64,000 nucleotides of DNA from Gibbula magus (GCA_936450465.1 OW388296.1:47567750-47631749); one strand, 5' to 3'. Shown: positions 51,701 through 60,436, numbered from the stretch's first letter. A program made the numbers and translations. Notes: generated by a model not told the origin, from the sequence alone.

Positions 51701-52040
51701 CCAACTAACATGGACTGGTCGTGTGCATGACCTTATTTAGGATGCGAAATATACACACCAACAAGGCTTTTATATCTGTCCATAGTCCACCATTTATGGC
51801 TGAATTATACCAATAGCTGTTGAGGCGAACGGAAATCATAAAGGTTGCCAGCTGACAAAAATGTTTGTCCTTTTCTAGGATCGAGACTAACAGAAACGAA
51901 ATTTATGCCAACGAGAAGTTAGATGACATTTGCAGAAATACCTAACATATCGACCAATAACACGAATATGGAGTTCAAGTAGGATACAGTTTGACAACAT
52001 CGGTGTCCATACGTCTTTTACCAGGACTTGGAGACGACAT
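27702..52040 (-). CDS. UBE2H: Ubiquitin-conjugating enzyme E2 H (complete)
   Basis: Seven coding exons in transcript order: 52040-51988, 43332-43256, 41610-41536, 32465-32426, 32111-32059, 29100-28972 and 27820-27702. They total 546 nt, 181 residues (human 183). All junctions are GT/AG and in phase. The N-terminus [18 protein letters not shown] is the vertebrate sequence. The UBC fold follows with [36 protein letters not shown], the HPN motif in IYHPNID and the active-site cysteine in [11 protein letters not shown]. Then come [31 protein letters not shown] and the acidic tail [23 protein letters not shown]2H/Ubc8 is the E2 partner of the CTLH/GID ubiquitin ligase. Here it is tail-to-tail with ZC3HC1. 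Introns 1 and 3 are about 9 kb each and full of repeats. Confidence 0.97.
28245..28352 (-). mobile_element. Second tRNA-related SINE, diverged copy
   Basis: It contains CAATAGTACA, TTCGTGTA and a B-box-like GCAGGATTCAAACCCACACC in the same order as the arms of 49665-49945. It lies in UBE2H intron 6. Confidence 0.55.
29287..29507 (-). mobile_element. Two partial SINE copies in tandem
   Basis: The head half (29287-29370, CAGTGTAGCATTGCACCC through CCCTGGCGGGAT) is followed by a tail half (29386-29507, GGGTTTACGCCGCTTTTAAG through CTGCAATAACATG). On the minus strand this places the tail of one copy before the head of another, so it is not a simple single insertion. Confidence 0.7.
29877..30236 (-). 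mobile_element. tRNA-derived SINE, full length with long GGTGA tail
   Basis: The tail is a run of about twelve GGTGA units (29877-29938), then the body and a tRNA-like head ending near CGCTAACCACTGCG. Flanks TATGGGTATCGT (29865-29876) and TATGGTTATCGT (30237-30248) form a 12-bp duplication with one mismatch. It lies in UBE2H intron 5. Confidence 0.9.
30861..30995 (-). mobile_element. Partial SINE
   Basis: Middle part of the SINE body, GGCGGTGAAACCTGCAAG through CCCCTGGCAGGAT. It runs directly into the GATGTTGGTTTAGAGG minisatellite, which may have grown from the SINE's GGAT end. Confidence 0.75.
30995..31252 (+). repeat. Minisatellite, 16-bp unit GATGTTGGTTTAGAGG
   Basis: About sixteen head-to-tail units vary at the last bases (GAGG, GAGA, GATA, AAGA). 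There are no spacers, so it is not a CRISPR array. Confidence 0.95.
31655..32028 (-). mobile_element. AGCTCATCAG-family repeat, copy 3
   Basis: Reverse orientation: it ends CCTGATGAGCT at 32028 and has two internal subunits with CCAAGGAGTCTGCACA and GTGACCCCTGTGACC. A short CATGC(CATGC)n run precedes the end. It lies 31 bp from UBE2H exon 5. The left end is not sharply defined. Confidence 0.75.
32618..33018. mobile_element. Foldback MITE (CAGTCTGATTAAAA family), longer copy
   Basis: Ends CAGTCTGATTAAAACCGA and TTTCAATCAGACTG are inverted. It shares AAATAGTGCATCTACCG and ATCTACAGAACCTGTTC with 55902-56099. The central unique part carries CATGTTCTGACAC, as in 21340-21740. Confidence 0.75.
33040..33715. 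repeat. Diverged tandem units around a palindromic TGACGTCA element
   Basis: Units with AGAAAATATTGACAAGTAAC and CCAGTATCAGTTTT occur near 33050, 33500, 33595 and 33690. Between the first two, 33140-33480 holds a palindromic element with two TGACGTCA sites and inverted GTTTACGACACTC/GAGTGC..TCGTAAAC arms. The same arm-loop design recurs at 50770-50925. Confidence 0.5.
33833..34252 (+). mobile_element. hAT-like MITE, copy 2 (420 bp, 8-bp TSD)
   Basis: It shares near-identical long blocks with 5116-5555, including CAATACAGAGTTGTGCAATA and TTTATCTTGTAAAAGGCACA. Exact direct repeats CTAATTAT flank it at 33825-33832 and 34253-34260. It lies in UBE2H intron 3. Confidence 0.92.
34563..34995. mobile_element. 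TTAA-bounded MITE with TTCTATCGG ends
   Basis: Left TTAAAAGGAGGGTTCTATC and right GATAGAACTTTCCCTTTAA are inverted, and TTAA stands at both borders. The left half matches 1960-2190. A shorter relative starts at about 6828 (TTTAAAGTGGGAGTTCTATC). Confidence 0.65.
35150..35582. mobile_element. Palindromic element with TGACGTCA motifs, copy B
   Basis: Arms CCGTTTGATAACATGTTTAT and the inverse ATAGACATGTTATCAAACGG enclose a GGTATCGGTAT loop. Three TGACGTCA palindromes lie at about 35183, 35312 and 35333. It is related to 17985-18252. Confidence 0.65.
35858..36161 (-). mobile_element. tRNA-derived SINE, full length
   Basis: Tail, body and tRNA-like head are present (GATTCGAACCCCAG; CGCTAACCACTGAGCTATCC). 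Flanks AGTTTCAACTGGAG (35844-35857) and AGTTTCAACTTGAG (36162-36175) are a 14-bp duplication with one mismatch. A small extra SINE scrap precedes it at about 35810-35838. Confidence 0.9.
38925..39092 (+). repeat. Tandem repeat, about 30-bp unit
   Basis: Five copies of GGAATAATTCCTCATCTATT followed by TCATGTACCA with small changes. It lies in UBE2H intron 3. Confidence 0.85.
39721..39895. mobile_element. pogo/Tigger-like MITE, copy 1 (TA target)
   Basis: Left end CAGTCAGGCCTCGATAATCC, right end ...GGTTGACTG, with TA on each side. The interior GGATAGTGAAATGTTCGGAC is shared with 45462 and 49179. CAG-initiated ends with CTCGATAATCCGAAC are characteristic of pogo-type Tc1/mariner elements. Confidence 0.88.
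39905..40380 (-). mobile_element. AGCTCATCAG-related repeat, diverged copy 4
   Basis: Ends GGCCTGGTGAGCT after CCATAAGCCCATCTGGCC, with a short GGACGCC tandem and TTCTGGAGGAGAAGTC. Subunits are more diverged than in copies 1-3. The left limit is uncertain and the repeat may continue beyond the pogo-like MITE at 39721. Confidence 0.5.
40760..41299. mobile_element. Foldback MITE (AACCTCTGTTCTACTTGG family), complete copy
   Basis: Terminal inverted repeats of about 50 bp: TCTCTTCCGACAGAGGTTAC...ATCCTAACCTCTGTT on the left and the inverse ending GTAACCTCTGTGGGAAGAGA on the right. The interior matches 18930-19352. It lies in UBE2H intron 3, about 240 bp before exon 3. Confidence 0.85.
42304..42605 (-). 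mobile_element. tRNA-derived SINE, diverged full-length copy
   Basis: GGTGAGGTGAGG tail, body blocks (CATTTCACTTATATTGCGGC; TGGAACCAGTGAACC) and a degraded head ending CTGACCACTGCC. It is more diverged than the copies at 35858 and 63398, and no clear duplication is seen. Confidence 0.8.
42640..43135 (+). repeat. Minisatellite, 17-bp unit ATCATCCCACTATCAAT
   Basis: About 28 units with C/T and A/T variants, and occasional short ATCATCAAT units that shift the register. It sits in UBE2H intron 2, ending about 120 bp from exon 2. Confidence 0.95.
44155..44252 (-). mobile_element. SINE head fragment
   Basis: TACTGCATGTAGAACAGTTA through GCGAACCCCGGACCCCTTG and CCAACCACTGCGCTATTCCG: the tRNA-like head and adjacent body only. 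Confidence 0.75.
45349..45453 (+). repeat. Tandem repeat, 19-bp unit GCGCCACCATCGTGGAACA
   Basis: About five and a half units, degenerating rightwards. Each unit contains CCACCATCGTGG, an imperfect palindrome. It runs into the pogo-like MITE at 45462. Confidence 0.88.
45462..45634. mobile_element. pogo/Tigger-like MITE, copy 2 (TA target)
   Basis: CAGTCAGGCCTCGATAATCC at the left, GCGGTTTGACTG at the right, with TA on both sides. The GTTCGGATAGTGAAATG block is conserved, and the centre differs from copies 1 and 3. Confidence 0.88.
46005..46508. mobile_element. AAAGGGACACT-family MITE, copy 2 (about 504 bp)
   Basis: Left TTAAAGGGACACT and right AGTGTCCCTTTGA are inverted. The interior matches the reverse complement of 24866-25313. 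A further fragment of the family lies immediately left, at about 45780-45960. Confidence 0.75.
46889..47098 (+). repeat. Dispersed CTAGT-rich repeat, copy 2
   Basis: Counterpart of 4865-5104: GGTAGCCCATGGCTAGTA, GGACTAGTGCT and an end at GGTTAATTTCGACCCCTGCC. Confidence 0.6.
47766..48052 (-). mobile_element. tRNA-derived SINE with 12-bp TSD, head-truncated
   Basis: Tail and body are complete and the extreme tRNA-like 5' end is missing. Exact flanks AATTTTTAGAGA at 47753-47764 and 48053-48064 show that the truncation occurred at insertion. It lies in UBE2H intron 1. Confidence 0.9.
48222..48345 (-). mobile_element. Possible very old SINE copy
   Basis: Weak but ordered similarity to the SINE body: GTGACACCACTATGACTTTG, AGTGAAACCT and CGTACCATTGCACC. 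It is diverged enough that chance cannot be fully excluded. Confidence 0.35.
49179..49355. mobile_element. pogo/Tigger-like MITE, copy 3 (TA target)
   Basis: CAGTCAGGCCTCGATAATCC to GCGGCTTGACTG with TA on both sides. It is very close to copy 1, sharing ACTACTGAGTACT.AGGACTA. Confidence 0.9.
49665..49945. mobile_element. Inverted pair of tRNA-related SINEs (second family)
   Basis: Both outer arms carry ATAACATGGTTAT, GGATAACACTACCTTCAATA and GTACAAATTC or their inverse, then GGACTCGG and a B-box-like GGTTCAAATCC/GGATCCGAACC. The arms meet head to head near 49800. A diverged single copy is at 28245-28352. Confidence 0.7.
50640..50925. mobile_element. Palindromic element related to 33140-33480
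   Basis: Shared order of CATACGATACTC, GGCAAAATATCACTTTGTCAT, ATTTAAGACACTCATGCCTG and CAGGCACTCGTTTCATAAAC, then TCATATAAAATCCTCTATA. It lies in UBE2H intron 1. Confidence 0.55.
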
Positions 52041-52200
52041 ATTGAAGAAATTTCACCTAATTAACCCGTCCAGATCTGCCTTCTTCCAAAACAACAACAG
52101 CTATGGCGGAGTAGATATCGGCTATGGGAGTGACGTATCCTAGTCACGTGACTACCATTAGCCACGCCCATAGGAAACAAAAAATAAATTTGTTTGTCTT
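52041..52200 (-). promoter_or_regulatory. UBE2H 5' untranslated region and promoter region
   Basis: Upstream of the UBE2H start codon are an E-box palindrome (gtcacgtgac, about 52143), a CRE-half-like tgacgta (about 52131), a GC-rich gccacgccc and a YY1-like atggcgg (about 52104). No TATA box is apparent. The transcription start cannot be fixed from sequence. Confidence 0.45.
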
Positions 52201-53673
52201 CATAATACTTAGACAAGTGCTAGAATCACAAAAAATTCCAATATTTGAACTACTCTAAACATAGAATGGTTGATAATAGCGAATAAAGCTCTCATCTAAC
52301 TGTTTGTAACGTTTAAGGTCAAAGGTCACGGATGATTGACATGCGATACATTGCGGTCAGCTGTTCGATGTAAACAAACCCACATGATGGTGGAAACAAA
52401 GTTTGTTTACAGACGCTTTTACGGTTATTTAGAAACTTTTCCAAACGTTTTATTCAAGGATTTTTGTATCAAAGGACAAAATATTTCTTCTAATCGTATT
52501 TTCAAAAGCGTGTCATGAAATGTGTATTCGTTGTTTCACAGCAAGTGCTTGAATTCATCGTTCTCGGTGCTCGGGAAACCCCGGAAGTAACTTTCATCAT
52601 GATCGTTTGTAACGACTGGATTTAGAATATTGTTGACCAAAGTCACATTTTCAAACGAAATTCACATATTTTCCATGATCATAAAGAAATACTTGTTACT
52701 GAAAAGCGATTAATGTTTAATTCACGATTTATAACGACGATACCGTTACGTCTGTCATTACGTCATTGTCTATTTTTATCGATGAGAGCCCATCACAAAG
52801 AATCTGGCTCTGCACAGTAATTTAAATACACTCAGTGACAAGTACAGTCACGTTTCCTCTTGCTTTCACGTTTTTCCGCCCAGATTGACATGAACCCAAC
52901 GATATTGTTTGTATTGGCATACAAGTTAGTGTATATATTGTATTGCTAAACGCATACTTAGATGTATACCCATTAAAAAATATGGCGATGAGAAATGAAC
53001 TTGATTAAATTTCCAAATTCATAATATTTCATCTAAAATGTACATTTTGTCTGTCTTTTTATAGTTTCATATTTAAACGAATTGGGATGAATCATAAATT
53101 TATACACAGAAAAAATAGTTTTTAGTCCAAAATCGTGACCCTTTTCCTTCATGTTGACTGCCCAAATGTCCATAATCACAATATCAGATCACCAAACTGT
53201 ATCTGAGCACATTTTTATGACGCTTCATATATTATTTTTAAAATATATCAAATTGGGTCATACCGATATACGGTTTTTGGGTCACCTGCCTTGAATATAT
53301 ATAGTTGCCTGTCTTGAATAATCACCGGGTCAAATCGGTTTTTTTAAATGACGGTAATAATCGCCGGATTATTCAAGGATTTACAATATATCTATAAATA
53401 GGCCAAAATGGCAATGACATATATTATGATCTAAATGTTTGGGTTTTTTTCGTGTTAACCTACTGTGTATGTTTTGTTATCTCCAACCAGCGGTCAAAGT
53501 GAAAACTTTTCATAATTTCAACTTCCCTTTAATCAACAGCGAGAAACACGTTTTAAAACCTGTATAATCATAGCACGTTTTGTTAAATGAGAACAAGGAT
53601 ATAACCAAATGCTCTATCCTTCCGGTTTAGTACAGGTTAGGTAAATTAAGTTGACTCTTTTCCCTTATGAGTT

Positions 53674-53895
53674 ACAACTTCCCAATGCAAGGCATAACTC
53701 TTGTCAGTCTCCATTACTGGCTAATTTAGGCCTAGCAATATTTCCTTAAGATCTCTGTGCTTGGAAATCCGAGCTCACTGCATTTTAGGTGCACCGATTC
53801 ACTATCTTGGCACGGCAAAGAGAGGGAAATACTGCAAGGCTTAAATCAGCCAGTAATGCAGACTGGCAAGAGTTATGCCTTGCGTTTGGAAGTTG
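53674..53895. mobile_element. Foldback MITE (about 222 bp)
   Basis: Arms ACAACTTCCCAATGCAAGGC and GCCTTGCGTTTGGAAGTTG, then CATAACTCTTG/CAAGAGTTATG and ATTACTGGCTAATTTAGGCC/GGCTTAAATCAGCCAGTAAT, are inverted. The right arm preserves the uninterrupted version of the target occupied at 61099-62016. Confidence 0.85.
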
Positions 53896-54460
53896 ACATT
53901 ATGCATGGATTAAGATGTTTTTTTAAATGTGTGACATTCAACTTGGCAACCAACATAGTTTTCAGTCATTTATCAACAATTTTATCAATGTCCTGACGTA
54001 TGAATGCAACATGCATTATGTCTTGATATTATAATTTTCAAATGTTATCAGTAACTTTTTTTGAGAGAAGGGCGGCGAAGATCAACACTTGAACGAAAGA
54101 GAGCAACTTTGGGAGTATTTAAGTTACATAAACATTTATCATCGAGCCTTTGTGTAAATTCAGGATACGCCGCTTGACATGTATTCATACATTGTCTCGA
54201 CTCAGTCTGTTTACCATCCAAGGTATTAGGTACAGAGCAACATCGCAAGTACATTGCAAACATCGCCAGAATGTAAGTTTGTATGTTTACTGCCAAACCG
54301 ACTCACGCCAGCAAAGTTGTGTTGATTACTAAAATTATTATTCTTGATAGTTTTCGATTGATAAACGATCGATTTTTAAATATGCATAAGAATATTAAAG
54401 GGACTAGATTTTATGGCTATTGAACTTCTTTATTTTGCGACGTCTTTGTGAGACGTATAT

Positions 54461-55862
54461 ATTTATCATCCAAAACTTGGTTGCACAGGAGATATCGCTT
54501 GTATGAGATCAAGCGATATCTCCTAGGAGATATCAATTTGACAGTAGATTTTCAACAATGCCCCGTTGACATCAGCTACATGACATCACAGTGATTTTGC
54601 ATCATCAAGTAATGACATCACAATGCTATGATGTCATAACCACAATGACGTCACAATGCTGGAAGCCAAATGGCATTTTTGTGTTCAGATATTTTCATTT
54701 TTCATTAAAAACTAATGAAGAATGATTTTGGATGATAAACAGAATCTCAACCTCGTGTCTTCTGATATCAAATATATCAACATTCGTTGATAAAAGTCAA
54801 AATATCCTCGGCAAGCCTCGAATATTTGTAACTTTTATCAACTCGCGTTGATATATTTGATATCAGAAGACACTTGGGTGAGATTTTCTATTTATCATCC
54901 AAAACTATGTTCCACATGAGATATCGCTAGTGTGAGATCAAGCGATATCTCCTAGGATATATCGTTTTGACAGTAGATTTTGCACAATGCTATCCCAACC
55001 TGAACTAAATGACATCACAATGCTTTAAATCATCAAGTGATGGCATCATAATATTATGACGTCATAAACAGGATGACGTCTCAATGCAATGCCATCACCG
55101 TATTGAAAGTCAATTGTCAATTCAGTGATTTGAGATGTAAAATTTGTATTGAAAGGTGATAAAAGTTATGATGATAAATAGAACCTCACCCTCGTGTCTT
55201 CTGATATCAAATATATCAACACTTGGCAAGCCTCGGATATGTGCAACTTTCAACAACTCGTGTTGATATTTTTTTTTATATCAGAAGACACTTGGGTGAG
55301 ATTCTCTATATACCCTAAATAACCATATGGGTAACGAAGCTAACGAATCTAATTGGGAGTCAAGAATATTGGAACATTATTATCACTAAATCTGTAAGAT
55401 TGCCACTCAGATCCTAGAGGTAAATATCGAAAAAATATAGGTTCAACGATATATCACCCAAAATCACATAGGTGATATCACCTCTGTGAGATCAAACGAC
55501 CAGGAGATAACGTTTTGACAACAGATTTTATACAATGTCCTATTACCGTCAACCAAATGTCATCATTATTCTTTTTACATGACTCACAATGCTATGACGT
55601 CAAAAACATGGCAAGATCACAATGTCATGACGTCATAAACACGACGACGTCATAGTGCTATATGACTGAATGACATCAAGTACTGGAAGTCTATTTACAA
55701 TGCTGTGTTCAGAGCTTTACATTTTTCACTGAAAGTGATGAAAAATGATTTTAGATGATAAATAGAACATCTCTCTTAACTTCTGATATCAAATATATCA
55801 ACGAGTGTTGAAGAGTGAGAGGACACCTTGCACTGTGTATAACGTTGGTTAGATTCTCTATA
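54461..55862 (+). repeat. Three tandem copies of a palindrome-rich unit (about 430-550 bp)
   Basis: Units start near 54461, 54893 and 55311. Each has, in order, a GGAGATATCGCTTG...CAAGCGATATCTCC hairpin (perfect in unit 1), GACAGTAGATTTT, CATCACAATGCTATGA with TGACGTCA sites, and a TCTGATATCAAATATATCAA arm. In units 1 and 2 the inverse arm and AGAAGACACTTGGGTGAGAT follow. Unit 3 is the most diverged. Confidence 0.8.
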
Positions 55863-55901
55863 AACGGTCCGCCACATTAGATTTACTGAATGATGCTTGA
55901 A

Positions 55902-56099
55902 TCAGTCTGATTAAAATCGACGGTTTTCCGAGGAATAAAAATGGCAAAATAGTGCATCTATCGGGATACGAACTCATATCGTTCGGAGGTTTCCTCGCAA
56001 AACGATATCGAGGAATCTACAGAACCTGTTCGTATCTCGATAGATGCATTATTTTGTAAATTTTATTCCTCGGAACAAGATCGATTTTAATCAGACTGA
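55902..56099. mobile_element. Compact foldback MITE (198 bp), intact
   Basis: Arms of about 70 bp start TCAGTCTGATTAAAATCGA and end TCGATTTTAATCAGACTGA, with GATGCATTATTTTG/AAATAGTGCATC inside. Flanks TGCTTGAA (55894-55901) and TGCTTGAT (56100-56107) suggest an 8-bp duplication. It is the simplest member of the family at 21340 and 32618. Confidence 0.88.
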
Positions 56100-56630
56100 T
56101 GCTTGATTTTACACATACACTTTGGTAGATAAGTTGAAACAAAGTCAGAAGGACAATAATACCGAAATTGATGGGGAAATTATTTTCATCGTAGTTCGAT
56201 TGAGTCGAATAGTTTGGGTAACTTGAATAGGTACTCAAAACCTTATTATGAAAGTATACTTAACAAATCACATACTTTCTTAATTTTGACATGTTTTCAA
56301 ATAAAACATTGAGTGTCGCTTAACATTTTTGTAAAGAAATATCTCCTAAATTGGGTAGTAGCATAAACGTCATTGTTTCTCTTATTTGTTCCTTCCAATA
56401 ACGAAACAAACATTAAAAAAGTCCCCAAATCACATTAATTAGAAAATGATGACTATTTAATTAATATCATTGTTGATCCATCATGTTGATTAATTATGTA
56501 AATTACATTGTATGCTATTGTACTTTGAATATATAGATTCTATATAGATTCTATATAGATTATACTGTATTAAAAGTACTTCTGTATTATGGGCCGGACG
56601 GTCGAATAAACCTTGATATGTACAGAGTGA

Positions 56631-57103
56631 TGCAAAAAGTATTCGGACGGTGACGTTATTTCCATAGACTTGCATGTAAATTTAGTCTTGGATAAATAAT
56701 TTTCATAAAATAGATTCTGGTTTGATCAATGTCAAATTTTTAAGCTAGATTGGAAAACATCTCAGCTTGAAGTACATAATTTGGATTAAATTTTCTGACG
56801 ACAATTTAACAAATGTCATCCGATTTACCTACATGTGTAGATTAAATAAAAACGGGTCCCATAGATCGCCATGTTAAATGTTTTAACAACTATGTATATA
56901 TGTTGATGAAATCACTGTCATTTCCTATATTTAAAACGGAAAATTAAACATAAATTATGAGGTTGTAGCCAAGATAATTCCTCACAAATGTGATAAATGT
57001 GAAAAGAATCGGACACAAATCTTATCTATGAAAATTATTTATCCCAGACAAAATTAACATGTAAGTCTATTGAAATGACGCCACCGTCCGAATACTTTTT
57101 GCA
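56631..57103. mobile_element. Tc1-like foldback MITE (about 473 bp)
   Basis: Ends TGCAAAAAGTATTCGGACGG and CCGTCCGAATACTTTTTGCA are perfect 20-bp inverses, and similarity continues inward for about 80 bp (TAGACTTGCATGTAAATTT / ACATGTAAGTCTA). AAAAGTATTCGGAC ends are typical of Tc1-type elements. No transposase frame remains. Confidence 0.82.
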
Positions 57104-58637
57104 CGACATTTATTAATATTGATTTTTTAAAATCATGTCGATTAACCCCCTCGAGAACAGAACAATTCATGATTTCTCTCTTCTGTTCGGATGCAGGATA
57201 TGGCGTTTCTTTATTCGTTTACCCAGGACCCAAAACGTTTATTTTGGGACAAAATGTTTTCATAATTTCATAATCATATGAAGGTAAAATTGTAACATTG
57301 TGTGATTATTTTCCACATGTCATAAATATATGAAATAATGAAAATGAAACAGGAAAACAAAACTTAGCTTTAATAACACAAAAGCAAAACCTAACATGTC
57401 TTCGCTGTCAATACATGCATTCATCAATGACCAATTCATAATAGACTCGTCCATGCTATCACCCCTACTGCGAGAATGTATTTCCGTAATTGCACCACAG
57501 GCTTGTAAATACACACTTGCTAAATTTAGATCGCGTAATAAACTTGTGTATTCAGAACAATTTTCACTTTTGCTACAGGCCGCAGACACATGAAGACAAA
57601 GATTTTGTAAGTATTGGTGTGTAGTTATAAGGGTGATAACTGTTTGTTTTGTTGCCAGGTTATATAGTGTGAATATTGGTGTATAAACACCTCAAGGGAG
57701 ATAATTCAGCTGTCGGTGAATTCTGCTGATTGACAATTTACTTGTGTGTTATTGGCGATTTGTAACTTTGTGTGATTGTAAATACAAAGTGCATGTTGAC
57801 AGCAGGTGAGATATGATTATTTAAGATTATCTAGTCTTATGCAATAGAATGCTCTTAATTTATCAAAACGATAGCCTTTAAATCAAAACATCACTCTTTA
57901 TTGTTAAAGATTTAGATTGTGGTTAACCACACAGTCTCTGGGATTTGATTTCCTCATATGATTTTAATAAAGGATTTCTTTATTTACACCATTGTTTTGA
58001 GTTTACTAGTTTACAATGCTAATGTTAGAAAAATATTTAAATTCTTGAATAACGCTTATTAATTGCATGCTCATCAAATTTGCTATATCTATTCAATAAA
58101 ACAGTATTTCAATAAGAGACAATAATTTTTCAATGGAGTAACATTAATTGTTTTTTTCATAATGCATATCCACTTGGATTTTATATCATTTTAAATAGCG
58201 ATGAAAAATATTTTGAAATTTTTTATTTTCACTTTTAAATATATCATATGTTAAGTCTCTCCAAACAAAATGTGTTTTTTTAAAATACATTTTTGGGGGT
58301 AACATTTTATTGGTTTAAAACAGTTTGGTACCATTATGATTAAGTTTAATTTGAAAATTATTATTCATTTATCATTTATTATACCGGTAATTATTTGTAT
58401 AATAGAGTAATTGAAGCTTTCAAAGTTTTGTTGGTTGTCAATATTTGAAGAATGGGTGAAGGAGTATTTATAGAGTCTCCTAGATTGACATGATTTCATC
58501 TGAAAGTCGCTTGTCAATTACATTATTACTTTCGATACATCAGTAAACACAGGGGCTTGTATTGCTGAAAAAAACAGTTCCTTGGTCCAATACTTCAATA
58601 TGATACACCCTTACTGTCAGTACCGGTAAATGAATTA

Positions 58638-58752
58638 CCGTAAATCCTTAATTAGACATTTGCCTTAAATAGAAGCCTGCCTCGAATAGACGCCCTTGGA
58701 AAGTGGTTTCAATTACTAAATAGATGCCAAGCATCTAATTAAGGATTTACAG
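58638..58752. mobile_element. Small TA-flanked MITE (115 bp)
   Basis: CCGTAAATCCTTAATTAGA and TCTAATTAAGGATTTACAG are inverted ends with TA on both sides. The interior has CTTAAATAGAAGCCTGCCTC. Related longer sequences are at 37435-37780 and 53270-53390. Confidence 0.8.
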
Positions 58753-59159
58753 TAGATGTAAAAAGATAGATTTTGAGATAATTCTTATAATGTCAGTTAT
58801 ATGGTTAACCTCAGGAAACAAGGAAGTTAATTGCCCAAAATTATGTTTAAGATCAAAACATTTGTTGGTGATAAAAAATACTTTGTTCCATGATCTATTA
58901 TTAAATTTTATCATATTTTCAGAAGCCAACGACCATACAACTCACATAAGAACATGGAAATTGGATTAGAAACTAATGCTCTCAACATGGAGTAAATGAA
59001 ATATGGCAGAACATTTTGAATTCAAACTTTCACCATGTCAAAATGGATTTAGAATACAATGAATCTCAGGAAAAAGAAAGTCTTATAACATTCTGAAACA
59101 GGCCTAAGGAAGTTGAAATCAAACAAATAGCAAAAAGTTAATTTTCTTTTCAAGTCCAG

Positions 59160-59605
59160 GTACAAAAGAGTATTTGGTACAAAGTTACACATTCAAACTC
59201 AAAAATTATTTTGTGATAAAAACGTTTAAATTTGTGAAACAACGTTCCATCTTCTACTTAATTTGAGAAGTCATTTGTGATAAAAAGTTTAACATTAATT
59301 GAATTTTGTGAAACAAGTTATCATTTCTATCAAACTCAAGAAAACAAGACTTAGTGTGATACAAAATTTTCACATTCTATCAACTCCAGAAAAGTTTTGT
59401 GCTACAAAGCTTCACATTCTTTCATAATCAAGAACAGTTTTGTGCTACAATACTTCACATTCTATCAACTCAAAAACAGTTTTGTGCTACAAAACTTCAC
59501 ATTCTTTCATAATCAAGAACAGTTTTGTGCTACAATACTTCACATTCTATCAACTCAAGAAGAATTTTGTGAAACATTCCACATTCTTCCCTTCCTTCAA
59601 GAATC
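59160..59605 (+). repeat. Tandem TTTTGTGCTACAA...CTTCACATTCT repeat ahead of an exon
   Basis: About 42-43 bp units (CAGTTTTGTGCTACAA, CTTCACATTCT, then either TTCATAATCAAGAA or ATCAACTCAA) alternate to give an 85-bp higher-order unit at 59397-59566. More diverged units extend left to about 59160. An open frame runs through part of it into the next exon, but the repeat looks non-coding. Confidence 0.8.
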
Positions 59606-59613
59606 TCCTCAAG

Positions 59614-60227
59614 ATGGTTCTGAAGAAATCCAATTGTTGCGTCAACTCCGGTAATACCATGAGACCTAGGTATTATTATTTATACCATCCAAAAGCATCC
59701 GGGGACAGCAAAATAATAAAATTTTATTTCAACTCTATCATCCAGCCCGCTGATTTCGAAAGACAAAATGAGGAAATTCAGGCAACATTTAATGAGTATG
59801 TTGAAGATGGAGGTTTTCCGTTTGAAACTAATTTCCGAAGTCCAGTGGTGTATTCTTTGAACAAACGCTATAGGTGGAAGCTGAGGGATGTATTAGAGGA
59901 CCAGATTGGTACAGAATGTCTCCGAGAAGAGCCCTTTAAAGTCACTTTGTGTGAAATGGAAGATTACACCATGAGTTGGTACAGCTCAAGTTTACGTAGC
60001 CATGGAAACTGTACAGAGTATTGGGATAGCAAGAATGGTCATCCAATTTCCCTTCCCCATAAACATGCGTCTTTCATGTCAGATCTACGTACTAAGGGGC
60101 AGGACAATCCCCGTCAAGAGAAACCTTCCAGACGGAGGCCATTTCACAATATGCACAAAGCAGGAATTCAAAGACCTCATTTGTATAAGAGACTTCAAAC
60201 TCAGCCTCAGGAAAACTATTCTAACAA
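59614..60227 (+). CDS. Unrecognised gene, large 5' exon (204 codons)
   Basis: ATG at 59614 in a good context (AAGATGG) opens a frame that runs to a consensus GTAAGT donor just after 60227. The peptide is not low-complexity. It includes RPRYYYLYHPKASGDSK, an acidic middle (FNEYVEDGGFPFE), SLNKRYRWKLRDVLEDQIG, LCEMEDYTMSWYSS, and a basic tail (RQEKPSRRRPFHNMHK). No signal peptide or membrane segment is visible. The frame is also open upstream to 59440, through tandem repeats, so an earlier start is possible. I do not recognise the family. Amino-acid composition, length and the strong donor favour a real exon over a chance frame. Confidence 0.65.
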
Positions 60228-60399
60228 GTAAGTTGATATTTTATAAGAACCAGTATATGATGCACATTTTGTATGATACTTTCTAACTATTTCAATGCGA
60301 CAAACATGGTATGGTATCAAGCAAAGACAGATTTTCTTGGTATTATAGTCAATCAAATTAAGGCATTTGATAACCAGATATTGAATCATGTAAAAGAAG

Positions 60400-60436
60400 A
60401 TGAGCTACAGAGTCAATGGCTCTATTTTCTAGTGTC
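60400..60436 (+). repeat. AGCTCATCAG-family 3' end fragment
   Basis: GATGAGCTACAGAGTCAATG matches the sequence at and just beyond the right ends of 7808-8684 and 19627-20212. Confidence 0.55.

Larger units (their letters stand above)
52201..59160. other. Gene-free interval between UBE2H and the unrecognised gene
   Basis: It holds palindromic and foldback elements listed separately (53674, 54461, 55902, 56631, 58638). From 52201 to 53660 there is AT-rich sequence, with a fragment near 53290-53390 (CTTGAATAATC...GATTATTCAAGG) related to 37435-37780 and 58638-58752. The open frames in this interval, including 57320-57593, are short and show no coding character. Confidence 0.55.

Noticed and set aside
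53757..53996. 79-residue open frame
   Set aside because: It lies in the right arm of the foldback element at 53674-53895 and beyond, with no coding features.
57320..57593. Two opposed open frames of 65 and 89 residues
   Set aside because: Codon usage and composition look random, neither has splice signals or resembles a known domain, and one is hydrophobic only at its end.
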